Shown piece after piece: positions 1 to 13,000 of a stretch of DNA of 64,000 bases. The DNA lies in NCBI GenBank assembly GCA_036583965.1, contig JAZBQD010000001.1, positions 28,492,597 through 28,556,596 on the forward strand, in the 5' to 3' direction. The position numbers and the translations under genes were made by a program. Each line of letters begins with the position of its first letter. Position 1 is the stretch's first letter. Below the pieces are notes generated by a model. The model had not been told where the DNA came from. It ran no database searches and saw nothing but the letters and a program-made list of their open reading frames with translations. Source of the DNA: Prunella strophiata. Taxonomy: Eukaryota; Chordata; Aves; Passeriformes; Prunellidae.

Positions 1-1435
1 TATGTGACACTTCTAAGCCTATTTTCATGAATATACCTAGGCATAGGGTAGGAATTCAGCCAGGATCTCTGGAGTGCGTGGAAAAATAGAAAGGTAGCTG
101 TGAAAGCCTGCAGAGAGTGTGAAGAAGAATCCAATAGAAGGAGAGCTTCAGAATTAGCATACCTTGAAAAGTAACTTCTGTCAGATACACTATGCCTTTT
201 TGTCTTTTATATCCATAGGAAGTTTACATATTAATGTTTGCATGATGGTAAATCGGAGGACTGCTTCATTAGATTTGAAGGAGCACTTCTCCTCAGGCCA
301 GGCCTCTGGTTTGACTCAGATTAAATTACAAAGCTAAACAGAACAGGAAGGATCTGTGCTCCTAATTCTGCTTGATAGATCACTTTGTCATTTTCAGATG
401 CCAGATTGAAGATAGCTGCCTCTCCCTTGGCAGAGCACAGCGCTTTTAAGCTCCAGGCTATCAGAGAGAGCAAGTGCCCACAGTACGTGCACAGACTGAC
501 AGTTGCATTAAGATGTTTCCTGCTGCTTCTTTAAAAACTTATGGCAACCTGCTCATTATTAGCCTTCTGTACTTGCAGAGAGTTAAATTGGGTGAGATGA
601 AGTGGAAGTCACAGCTGAAGGTGCTCTGGGCTGTAACACAGCAGAGTAACCACACACCTCTGCAGATGTGCTGACTGGGGAATCATCCTATGAGAATAGG
701 AACCAGGTTTAGCAGAGATTATACAGAATGAATGGGAAACGTCTTCAGGAAATTAGTTTTTTTCCCATTCTTTCTGAATCTGAGGGGATCCAAAGGCACT
801 TCATTATCACAACTGTTTCATGTTTAGTTATGGTTGTTGAAAGCACTTCTCTTAATTTGCTGTACAACTCTCAAATTGCTGATTAGGGGAAAAAAAAGAC
901 AAAATATGAAGGCAGATCTGAGAACATGTGGAGCCCATTAATGGAACAAATTCATGGCTTGTTTTCACTTATCCCTATTTAGTATTTGTAGGGGGCTTTT
1001 GTTGTCTGAAATTTATCAGGTGCAAGCTGAAAGGATATAAACCAGACTGTAGTCCATGTACATGTGTCTACACACAAACCTATCAGCTGAAGTAATGCAA
1101 TACCATCCCAACATGGAACTACTGAACCTCAGACATACAGTTAAAAGCCTGCAAATTCTCCCCCCTACATCCTGCTTTCTAGTATACTAAATTACAAAAA
1201 AAAAAAAAAAAAAAATGGAATTAAAATAAGAAAGGCAGAAGGTTTCAGGAGTTTTCAGGCAGTTGGTAACAGGCTGCTATTGTGCTGCAACTGCTTGAGC
1301 AATAAGCAGTGCACAGGCCCCTGGGGCTCACTGGCAATGAAGTCTCAAATATTTCTGATACACTGCTACAATAACATGTTGCTCTTGCACAGGACCTTTC
1401 CCATAAGATGGACACACAGAAGAGGAAATAGTAAA

Positions 1436-1640
1436 GTGCACAGGCCCTCTAGAGGTAAGGTCAGTATTATTCACATTTGACAAGTTTTATATAACCTAAA
1501 AATATTGAAATAATCATACCTAATCCTCACTGAGGAATTTTCAAGCATCTCAAAACACTTCAGAGATGAAGTCTGGCATTTCTGTAGAGAGACAGAAGCA
1601 GTTTTCCCAGGCTAAAGTTGAGAATCTAGTCATGACCACC
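1436..1640. mobile_element. Possible ancient MIR/CORE-SINE or LINE remnant
   Basis: GGTAAGGTCAGTATTATTCA at about 1455, TAATCCTCACTGAGGA at about 1521 and AAGCATCTCAAAACACTT at about 1543 recall parts of MIR-type consensus read in the reverse sense. The order does not fit one intact element and similarity is weak. A profile search would be needed to accept it. Confidence 0.25.
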
Positions 1641-4600
1641 TCCCATTCTTTTTCAATTTTCTAGTATATATCATTAGATAAATCTTATTGTCAGTAAATT
1701 TATGTCTTAATAAAATCTTAATTTTTCAAAATAAATTTTTAATTCCTTAAGATAATTATCATGCAACACTGATTATCTAGTAAATTAAGACCCATAAGAA
1801 ATAAGCTGTTCATATGCAGGAAGCTACATGTACAAGAACTAGCACTAAAACTCATGCAGCTGCTGAAGAAAACTCCTTCCCTTGTTCTAGTCAGACTGTT
1901 AACTAGGAATCAGATCAGGAATTTGCAACTGGGGGGCAGAAGGAAGACAGAATGAACATCTTGCTGATTTGAAATACATCATTGTCTCCTGAAATTCCAC
2001 AGGAGCAGCTGGAACATGCAACTGTTCCAGTTTAAAACTGGAGAGGAGCTTCTACCCCTAGCAGTGGATAGACATGAGTGGGTAAAGAGAAATAGATCAA
2101 ATCTACTTTCTTCTACTCCCACTTTTTCAGAATTGTCACCATTGTAAGAGGAGCTCAGCTGCTCATGACCCTGGTGGAAGCACAAGAGGCTCAGCTGACA
2201 GAGCTCACACGATGGCCAGGCTTTGAGAACTAACCATGGAAGCACAGGAGAGCAACACTGGCTGGGTGACCTCCAAAGGAAGAAAAAGATGGCCTTGTGC
2301 TCTGCAGAGTCATTTTACTTAATGAATTCTTAATCCTTTGGACAATTTGAGGAGGAGGTTGTTGGGGGATTTTATGGTGAAGTGTAAAGGAGAATATTGA
2401 TGAAAAATCAACCTTTCCTTACTTTAAATCAATCAGTCATTTCAAATTAGGTTAGTTGTATAAGCCAGAAAAACTGATCTAGATGAACAAATGTGTTCTG
2501 CCTTAATCCATCTGTCTTGATTTCAACTCTTTTGAAATACACAATTTCATCTTAAAAAAAAAAAATCCTCAGTGAGGTCAGTTAGTATCCTTTACAGGAT
2601 CCTGAACTTGTGCTAAAGCATCTGAGATAAAACTCATCCAAAGGAAGTCCCAAGTTTCAGCCTTATACTTAGCTAGACCTCTTTAAACCCCACAGTAAGG
2701 ATAAGTTGGTTTTTTTGGGTTTTGGGTTGTTTTTTTTTTTTTTTTTCTTAGCTTCTTTTGTTTTATTTAGCTTATCTGGATGGGTTTTGTGATCCAGATG
2801 AACATGTGGCCACACACAGATGTTGTTTCTAGCACAAAGGAGGTAATATCTAGCCAGATGTAGGGGAATAGATACAGGCAAAGAATTACCAGTTCTCAGA
2901 AAAGCAATATCTGTTTACATATTCCAGAGATTTGCTTTTGACTCAAAATGCATATGGGAAATTTTTAGACATGTATTTTACTGAGAGACTCTGGCAATTC
3001 ACAGAAACAGAAAGCAAAAGGCAGTATCATTTCACAGATCAAGGCTAGTCTGAGCAGCTGATAGACAAGTATATGACAGTGGTCCCTAGAGAGGACCAGT
3101 GAGGACTCTAAACAGTTTACACAACATGGTAAAAGACAGCAATTGTGTTTATTTTTCTAGTCCCCACATTTATTCAGATCACATTATCCAAAAGGAAGAG
3201 GAATCATACATCTGTCATTAGAAATGCTATTCAATTATATTCAACTAAAATATAACCATTTTAAACAACAGAGCTGTATTAACAAATTAACAGAGCAAAT
3301 TAACAACAGTGCAGTTGCTGGAGGGTCAAGGAATGGAACAACCACAAGTCCTACAGTAATCACTTAATATATTCATGACAAAGTAGGAATTCTTGGGCTA
3401 TAATAGTCTCAATAATTTCCTCAGCTGTTCTGCAAAGAGATGCACCAGGTACTTTAGTGGAAAAGTACAAATCTCTATTATAAGTTTTCTCTAATATGCT
3501 AGTGCACTGGGACTTGGCATGTCTGCCTTTCTCATCTAATAAAAAAAAAAGAGGAGATGATTCATTGATAATGGAAATTATTCCTAAAGAAAATTGCAGC
3601 CTCTGCTGTGCTTTGGTATTTGTAAGCAGTAACTGGAAACTGTTGCATTTTTGCCATGAAAGAAGATAATACTGATGGTTTCATGTCTCAAATGTGTGCA
3701 CAGCACATCAGAGTTAGTGAGGGCCCCCATGACACATGCACTGGCAGACACTGCATTCACAGGTCATTACTGTTCTGCTGAAGCTGGTCACAGCACTGTG
3801 CTACACCAAAGAGGCAAGGCAGTGCAATGTCTCACAAGAAGAAAGTTACCACTGGTAAATGAAGAAAACTTGAATGGTCACAAAGATTGTCTTCACCTTT
3901 ATTTGTCTCCATTTTGGTTTCCAGATCAATCCTTGGAACAAATTCTAGGGTTTATGTATTGTTTGCAGTACTAGTGTTAAAGACTTCAAGAGAGAAATGA
4001 GAAAATCAGCTCACTGTATTAAATGGAAGACATTAATTTGACTAAGTGTAAGTGAAACAGCACTTGGCAGCAGGAGGAAGACAACTCCTGCACTGTCAGA
4101 TGCCACAAGAGAATCCTCTGCCAAAACCCTCCAAAAAGACACTACATTAAAAGCACTACATCACCAAAAGCTCACACTGGCAAACCATCACTCCCCCTTG
4201 AACCATCTCTGTCCCAAGGACACCACCTGCCCATGAAAGCTGCAGCTCAGTGAGTGTTAACCCCTTCACATGGACATCATACATTAAGCAGGAAACACAG
4301 ATAGAATTATGAATCATAATTCTTGACCAGTCCCACATCTGGATTTGAATTTCATGCATCTTTTAGAGTTCCAGAACAAAGCTAATGGATGCTGCTGTGA
4401 CTCATATTAGCAATCACATCACATTGAAAAAATTCCATTCAAGATGGAGTGCTTGAGCCACAGGGCAGACTGCAGCCCCTGGAAACTCAATTCCTTCTCT
4501 TGATGAATGTCATCACTTTCTTTATTTCAATTTTATATCATTATATCGACCTGATCAACTGAAGCTCATTTTAAAGCAGATCAAAACTGCAATCTATTCT

Positions 4601-4988
4601 TCTTATGAAACTGTGAGAATCAACATTAAGAATGAAAGTCAGACTGCATCACTTTAAATATCACCCAAACACACAAATTCTGTTGTTTTCATTACCTCTT
4701 TCTCCTTTTGTTTCCAAGCAGTAGGTTCGTGAAATATGATTTATCACAAACCAGAAGCTTGGCAGACCCAAAGTTGCCCCAAATGAGCAAATGCAGTAAA
4801 TCTTATCCTGAATATAATGTATTTTTACATTAGCAGGCATGCACACCAGCTGCTGAACAGCATGAGAGACACACAAGGCTTACCCAAAAAAAAAAAAAAA
4901 GCTAATGGTCATGATCAGCCTGACTACCTGGGATTCTTTTTGTCTTTTCTTTTAGTGAAAATAAGGTCCCAATTTAAATACCTGTTAA

Positions 4989-5015
4989 AATATATATATA
5001 TATATATATATATAG
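4989..5015. repeat. (TA)n microsatellite
   Basis: About 12-13 uninterrupted AT units follow GTTAAA and precede GGTATT. Tracts of this type are commonly polymorphic in length. Confidence 0.95.
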
Positions 5016-5163
5016 GTATTAAAATGTACAGCTTTTTCTGTTTTGCTTGAAATTATTTGTGATGTCCACAAAATGCAAGCAATGAGACACAAAGGGTTTC
5101 CTGTTTGACCATGCTACCACCATGAGGAGAGAAAAACTGACATCATGGAAGTCAGTCCTTTGA

Positions 5164-5440
5164 AATCACAGAATCACAAAGCCGGAAGAGACCTTTAGGA
5201 TCATTGAGTCCAACTCATGCCCTAATACCTCAACTAAATCATGGCACTGACTGCCACATCCAATCTTTCTTTAAACACATCCAGGGATGGTGACTCCAAC
5301 ACCTCCCTGGGCAGACTTTATCACTCTTTCAGTAAAAAAACCTTTCCCCAATACCCAACCTTCATTTTCCTTGGCACTGCTTAAGTCTGTGTCCTCTGGT
5401 TCTGTCAGTTGCTGCCTGGAGAACAAGAGGACACTGTCTT
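5164..5440 (-). mobile_element. CR1 LINE, 5'-truncated 3' end
   Basis: Read on the plus strand, this is the reverse complement of an avian CR1 3' end. It starts with the ATCACAGAATCACA motif that mirrors the short terminal repeats of CR1. It continues through GGAAGAGACCT, ATTGAGTCCAACTC, CCAGGGATGGTGACTCCA, ACACCTCCCTGGGCAG and the degraded CTTTCCCCAATACCCAACC segment. The element is therefore inserted on the minus strand. It is heavily 5' truncated, as most CR1 copies are, and carries many substitutions and small indels, so it is old and inactive. The right boundary, the 5' side of the element, fades out around 5440-5500 and is approximate. No ORF2 coding sequence remains. Confidence 0.9.
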
Positions 5441-8400
5441 GAGCTTAAATGCAGGGTCAGAGAGTAATTTCCTCTCTGGTGGAAGCTCTGAGTGTCTCTG
5501 CAGATAGAGGCTCCACCACCTCTCTGGACCCTGGCTTGTTGCCTAGCTGCTATTTTTCCCTTGATATCTCATAGGATTTACTCTCATTGCCATTATGTCT
5601 GTTGTCCCTCACCTAGCTCCATCTTCACTGCATCCTCTCACTGGGTAGATCCAGCCCTGTCACTGAGCTGGGATAATGCCACACAGCCAGGCTGTCCACA
5701 CCACCTGCATGGTTTAATGCATCCTACAGCAATGCAGCTATGAAACATCTTGTGAGTCAGATACTCTTCTGCCTCTTCACATTTTCTTTTATAAACCATC
5801 CTCACTGTCAGCACCCAACCTGGTTATAGATATTTGAATATATTAACCTTGCAGGAGTAAGAAGAATTTATCTGGCATATGCCCAGAAGTTCAAGCATAT
5901 ATCAACTTCTGAGTCTGAACTACTTGTCTGTATTGACACTTTTAATAAGATTTAAACTATAAAATTGGACTTACTCCTAAGTAACCCATAAGCAATTTTT
6001 TTTCTAATATCAAGCTCCAGAACAAAAAGGCTATGATATAAACTGGCAGAAGTATGCTAAAAATTAGATCAAATGTTTTCAAACCTTTGAGAAAACATTT
6101 TACTAAAAAACTCAATTTCAAAAACTATTTAATAAAATCTATATTTATTTATCATTCTTTTTCAGGTTAGAGGGTCAGCTCTAACATTGTCTCTGAACTG
6201 CCTTTCCTATTTCTACCTCAAATTTCATTATCTCACAAGAAGTTAGATTCAGACCAGGTGTTACCAGGCAAAAAAAATCAACTGACTCCTTCAGTGAAGA
6301 AGTTATGCCTGTTTCCTGAATTTAGCTTCACAGGCTCTTACTGGCAAAAAAACTGATGGTGCTGTCTGCCCATTGCAGCCAGACAGAACCATCCTACTGA
6401 GGAGACACCGAGAAACATCACATTTCCCACAGATGGGAGCAATCTCCCCTGAATCTCCACATGGTCAGCAGTGTGCCATTAAAGCCACTTAGGATAACAA
6501 GCCCTGTATAAACAGATTATCCAACAGACAAGTTGTGTCAATATTGCTTCATCTTCTACAGTGCAACATTCAAATGCTGGTTTGGCATGGCAGAAAGAAA
6601 ACTAAAGTCTAGAAAATCTAAAATCTTTGAATAAATAATGTTTTATTATGGAAAATAATATTGCAATAATTAACTCAGCTGTTTGCATCTGTGACAGTAT
6701 TTCATAGGTCTGGTATTTGACAGTGAGGGAAGTACTCAGTACAGGAAAACATCAACATAACCTATGTGAGGATTTTGTACAACAGGAATTCTCATAATTT
6801 TTTTCCAGAAGAAAGAAGGAAGCTCCAGCTTTCCATATGCTCCCATTGAACTGAGCTAACCCTTACAACGTGGCTTGCTGAAAACAAACTCAAGTTGCTC
6901 AACATCTGTACTGCAGCTTTCATTAACACAATTACCTACATGGGTCATACTGTATTATTGATCAGCATCTGCACAGCACCTCTGGGAAACACAGGGCTCT
7001 GCATTTCCTGCAGCTCACCCTCTTTAATCCCCTTTGCCTGAGGCAGTGAGGGAGAGCCTGTCCCCTGGCAGGCTGTGGGGCTCCCCTCAGCACCACCACT
7101 GCTCCCATGCCCTCCATGGGGCTTCCCAACACTGTGGTTCTGAGCTGCAAAGGGCTGCCAAGCTAACAAAATAACCCACTCTAAAAGCAAACAACTAAGA
7201 AGACAGCAAACTGCTGACAGAAATATTGGCTCAGAAGCAGAAAGGTTGGACGTTTCCTTTTGCACCTGGAAAAAATGTAGGCAAATCACTGTTTTCATGC
7301 TCCCTAAGTCAACCATGCCCAGCTCAACAAAAATGGGTTAAAGCACACTCATACTATTGACACCTCTGAGAAGAAATCCCATCTGTAGTATATAAAAAGC
7401 TCTCAAACTGTGGTACCCTGTGTTCAAAGAGCAACATATCTGAAACTAAAGCCTAAAAATTCTGAAAGCCATAAATTTTTTAAAAAAAAACTAAAAACAT
7501 AAGCCCAGAATTAACATGAACTACATTTAATTATACTTAGAATTATGGTGTCCTTAAATACATCACTTCAAATATTAATACCTTAAGTATAGATTGTAAT
7601 GTTCATTGTAGGCCTGTAAAGTCATATCATTGAAAGTTTTCTGAAAAAATTCAGGTACTCAAACGCAGAGTAATTTTTCACCAGAAGAAAAAAAATGATC
7701 AGTATCTTTCAAATTTGCAACCACTCTGGCAAATATTTTTATTCCAAAAGGGGAGAAAAAAGGAGATGTCATCAAAGTTTTGCTGCAATATTTTCAAAGT
7801 AAAAAAGCTGACACAGTGTTTCAAGGTGAAATTTCATTCAGTATTAACACCTGAAAATTAATGTAAAATATTCTGCTTTTGATTAATTATTGGAAATAAA
7901 TTTCCTATTGATTTCATTGCATTTTAAATCCTTTCATGTCAATGTAATAGAGCATTTCACTGGCAAGGCAGGAAGTTCCCAAATTACTATTTTCTAAATA
8001 CAAGGAGGGTTTGTTTGCTGCATATTTTACCAGTCATTTCTCTTTATCCTTCCTCCCTCTCCCACTAGTCAGCTTCCTTTTACTTAGATGGTTTCTCACA
8101 CCACCAAAAATATAGAGCACACTTAATTTTAGGTGTTAACCCAAGTAGAATCTGGGTAGTGAAGCATAAGAAAACTGACTAACAGAGCCAGAAAGAAGCA
8201 CAAAGCACTCTCAAATGCATTCAGTAATTTCACTGCTCTGCAGCATGACAGCAAGGCCCAGGTCTATCAGCTCTCATCCAGATGATGTTCTCAAATCATT
8301 GGCAATTTTTTTTCTTTAATTTCAACAGGAACAAGCCTAGAGCTGAACAAAATTAGAAATTATGGACTTCATGTAGATAAAATTATCTGGCAGCTGTTAT

Positions 8401-9644
8401 GTGGAAAACTAAGATTATCACAGTGGTACCTACTGGCCTTAAAACACTTGCATTTATTAAAACATTATCAAGATAAGAATTGCAGTCAAATTCTTGGAAA
8501 TTAAATTTAGGCACAGCAAACATATAATTCTTAGATGGCCTAAATGGCCAAAGCTTCACAGAAGCTGAAGAAACTACACTTACATGCACAGCCAGCATAT
8601 GCAATTTTCATATGGCAATGCTATATGAAAGATTTAATTGTATAATGCATACATATAAGTTTATTTTATATATACATAATGCTATATAATGCTTTTTGGA
8701 TGTTTTCCATTTTAATAAAAAGGTACAGTACAAGGTACTGTGTTGTGTAAGATATCTTTAATGAAATAAATTTAACCCTTTTTTGTCAGTATGAAGAAGA
8801 AATGCAGCATAAAAAATATAAAAAATTTTAAATTTTTAATGGAATTTAGAGCAGAGCTCCTTCATGTCCTACAAAGACAATTATGGGACAAAGAGAGACT
8901 TTTAACTACTCTCATTTATCTAAATAGCTAATAATGAGTCCTTAGACAAATTATTTAGGTGTTCCACTGCTCAAAATAGAAAATCCCATTTTGCCATCCA
9001 GTTCACTCTGGGAGATGCATTCATGAGGCAGACATTTGCAACCACTGCTGCTGAACTCAGTAAACCTGGCAGTCCAGTGTTCACAGTATGGAAATCATGG
9101 AAGAAAACATCCTTCGTTTGACTGCCTGCATGAATTATAAATCCTTTTTAGGATTTCTTTCAGGGTCTCTCTCTATGACAAAATCTGCTCCCATAGTAGG
9201 GTAAGGCCTGCAGGACCATCCAGGGCTTCTGGGCATCAAACTGCAACTACTAAGATAAGGTGTGGTTACATTTCTCTTCCTCATCTCAAATAATAAATGC
9301 AGGTTCCTATCAGACTGACAGGGCATGGGTATTGCAAGTCCCATGAGTTGAACACAGCTCTTTGACAAAAAATTTTAGGAGACAAAGCCAAGCATGAGCA
9401 AAGTCAACATAACAGCTAACCTCTAATCAAAACTTTACCAGAAATATCACAGAACAAAGTATTCAAAGCCTGTTTAATTCAAACAGTAATCTTTCCTAGG
9501 ACTAGTCCAGCTCTTACTGTTTTACATAATTTCACTGTTACCTGCCTTTATTCGGCTCCTTTCTGTCACCAAGGGCAGAAGCCATGTGGCACCATTTGTC
9601 ATTGCCACATCATTATCTGTTGCAGCAGAAAAACAGCAATAAGC

Positions 9645-9673
9645 AAACAAACAAACAAACTTTTTTTTTTTTT
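9645..9673. repeat. (AAAC)n followed by a T homopolymer
   Basis: Four AAAC units are directly followed by a run of 13 T. No transposon end is recognisable on either side. Confidence 0.9.
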
Positions 9674-9889
9674 CTGCAACCACCACTACAGGGGAAAGCA
9701 AAAAAAGAAAAACCCAGAAGAGCCCCAAAGCAATTTAGTGCATGAATATGACTGCTATCAGTTACCACAGTGGAAATGTTGTGGGAGTTTTCCTGGCCTG
9801 TTTGTAGATGTGTGTGCTTGTTTTTACAAGGTTCTCCACCAAGAACAAAACACCAGCAAGCCTTGTGTCTCCTGTAGAGTTGATTATAT

Positions 9890-10040
9890 TAGATCATTTT
9901 ATCTTATTGACAGAGGGGAGAGACAGGCTGGGCGTGATGAATGGCTATTGTTATACCCTACCTGACCACCCTGGCGCCCACCCAGGCACGCAGCCTGATG
10001 GCAATCAGGTAGCCTGACTCATGTGATATTTGACAAAGGA
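9890..10040. promoter_or_regulatory. Candidate regulatory element with PBX/HOX-like and SOX-like motifs
   Basis: GTGATGAATGGCTATTGTTATA combines a TGATNNAT motif, which resembles a PBX-HOX composite site, with ATTGTT, a SOX-like core. A locally GC-richer stretch, CCTGGCGCCCACCCAGGCACG, follows. Short motifs occur by chance, so this is a weak call. Confidence 0.18.
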
Positions 10041-13000
10041 TAGGTCAAGATCCTCCCCATCTGTTATCAGGAAAAGCCTTCTGTCTACTTGCAGCAATAC
10101 TGCAGTGTTACTTTTACTACTGAAAAAATGTGTGGAAGTAAGAAGTGCAGTTTGCAGGTTTCCCTACTATTGTATTTACACTATTAAAAAGCAAAACGAA
10201 GCACTTGGATTGGAATAAATGGCATCTCTCTTCTGTCAGCACAGCCTAGCAAACACATATGCTTCAAACAGACAGTGTTCCTGAGCATCCCCAACACAGT
10301 GAAACGTGAGCATCTACAGTCAGCCACCCTTATCCCTGCCCAGCTAAATTACAAGCCTGCTATAAAACTGGTGTAGAACTGACTCACAGGGAAGATTTTA
10401 GAAGATACAACAGACATTAATACAAATACAAGTGTTTGGATGTCTGAGGTATGTAGCTGCAGCTTGAAAGCTCAGAAATGGGAGCTCTTCTGTTGTGAGA
10501 GAAGAAATTCCAGTAACTGCAATATGGAACTGCACACTGGGAATTCCTAATACATTAAAGTAAAAACCTTCTTCTAACTCTAATGACATGAAATAAAATA
10601 CAGAATGATGAGCAGTAAGTGCATCTGTAAGACCAAGTAATATTGTAATTTTGGACCATCTAACCTGAATATCCAGAGACATCTAAGTTCTTCTACTGCA
10701 GCTATAGCCCTGCACCTTTGTGGAAGAAGTATTGTAGTACTAGATGATGCACTTCCATTCAGTCACATAACCTGTGATGCAAACCTTCCACAAGCAGGGG
10801 TGGAGTCACATCTGGCTCACATGTCTTATTGCAGTACATCAGTCCTACTCAGTATGGGAACTGAATGCTCCTAGGCAACTTTTCTTGCCTTCACCATAAA
10901 ATTAGATCAACTTTTTGCTACTCTTTCTGTATAAAGTTCAGCATTTGTCAGTTTGCCAATATTAACAGCAGGCAACTTACTACAGTAATTAATATCTCTT
11001 AATAATTTATTACTAAGGATTGTAATTATTTCTTTTTCTGTAGAGAGTTACTCTTGAAAGATTAGGCAGGCACATACTTTCCTACTCTTAGAACTGGCCT
11101 TGTTGCTAGGCAGCAAACAAGAACATCACACACTTTGGAAGATCTCACCAAATAAATTATCATCTTTTTTTCTTTGTTTTGACCTGAGCCTAATACTGAT
11201 ATTTTTCAATTCCACAGTTTGGTGGGTGCTTTGGACTTTGTTCATTTATAACTTGAGGCTCTTTTTTTTTTTTTCATTCAAGAAAGTCATGTGCAACTAC
11301 TTCCTGTCTCTGCAGGCTGAGGACAAGGATGATCAGCTGTGGAGAAGTATTGCTAGCTAGCTCAGTCAAAAGGCAATGCCTGTTCATCAACATAGACAAA
11401 CACAATGTCACTGGACAACTTGTAGCAAAGCTAAAATCCCCCATGACATACGGTAGCCTGCAGGCTGAAGGACACAGGACCTGAGCACAAAGTTTGTTTC
11501 TTACAGAATCCCTGAAGAGCCAAGATTCTGATTTTTCAACCCTTGCATGGCAAACTGATGTATTTAGTAAAAACTGGGATGGAAGACTGGAGCTTATTTC
11601 AATCTATAATTGCATAAATGCTTTGAGAAATTCCATATTGTAATTATACCACCCTAGATGATGTAGGTGCTTCTGGATGTTTTAGCAGCAACCTGGGTAT
11701 TATATCATAGCAGCAGTCCAGGGTGACAAGTGGAGTAAATCATCTCTAGCCTGGAACTATAACACATTACAGCCACAGAACTCCTCAACACAGCTTTATT
11801 GCCCTTTATAAATTATTAGACAGTTAAGAGACAGATACTTCTGGCAAAATCCTTAGTGATAGGCAGCATGGCAATGAATTTTCTTGTCATTTGCTATTGA
11901 TTGTCATGCAGTTTGGCTCTATGAGAGTAGCAGATTTAAATGAAGACCTCCAATAAATGCAATGCCTTGAAATGGGGCTTTCTTCCTTCCTTCCATTTCT
12001 GTAGTTGAAGCTGAAGCAACTCCCTGTCCTACACCAGCAGAAACAGCAACATACTGTTGAAAGAACTTGCCCTTTTCCATGGAATGCAAGATGTGGCTTG
12101 GTGCCACCACTGGATACTGGCCCTGTTCAAACACAGCTTTTGAACATTGGTGCAACAGTTTGCATTTGTGCTGGGTGGACTACAGGCCCTTCAGCTCGAA
12201 GCAAGCATGCTCTACACTCACTTTGCACTTTGTAGGTGAATGCAAACACACAGAGCCTAAGGCAATGGAGCAGTGCAAACTCATAGAGCTGGTAAACATC
12301 CAAGATCTAAGAAACTTAGAGAGCCATGATGATGAACTCCGTGAAAATGGATAAAACAACTCTTGTCAATCCAAATTACTTAATATAAAAAGATTTTTTT
12401 CATGCAATTAAAATTCATACACAATACATTAAATCTGATTTTAATTAACATAATCCCATAAAAAAGCAACAAAGACTCATTACACAAACCTTTCTTCCAA
12501 TATTTTCTACTATAAAGAAAACCTAAGGCCCATGTTACCTATTTTAGAAATCATATATCTCACTTTACAAGCATCCTCTCAATGCAGTAAAACTGCATTC
12601 AGTACAGCAATTTCTGCAGTTAGGGACAGAAAACCACCATTCTTTTAATAATGAACTGAGGTAACAAGATTTCCCATTCATGATTAGAAAATAGGTAATT
12701 ACAACAAACCAGTGAACCAAACATTAGTCCCTTAATGCATAGATATTTATAATCAAAATCTATATCAGTCTAGAACATCACCTTTTTTTCCCTTCCTGGA
12801 AAATTACTGTTGAAAGCTTATTCCTACAATTGAGCTGCATTCACATAAAATTAAAGTGGAAAAATGAAGCATTAATATTTATTTTTGGTCAAAATCACGT
12901 CTCTTGCAAAGTCAGTCTTAATCCAGAATTCAGAAAATGCTGAAGTCAAATACAGAGCTGCACAAGCGGGTTTACATTTCAAGTTTAAGATGATTTCTTG

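Larger units (their letters stand above)
1..5163. other. Noncoding intergenic sequence
   Basis: AT-rich DNA with scattered homopolymers and only short open frames (longest about 99 codons at 3675-3974). None has recognisable protein similarity or a convincing exon structure. Apart from the doubtful old repeat at about 1436-1640 and the TA tract I see nothing identifiable. Confidence 0.7.
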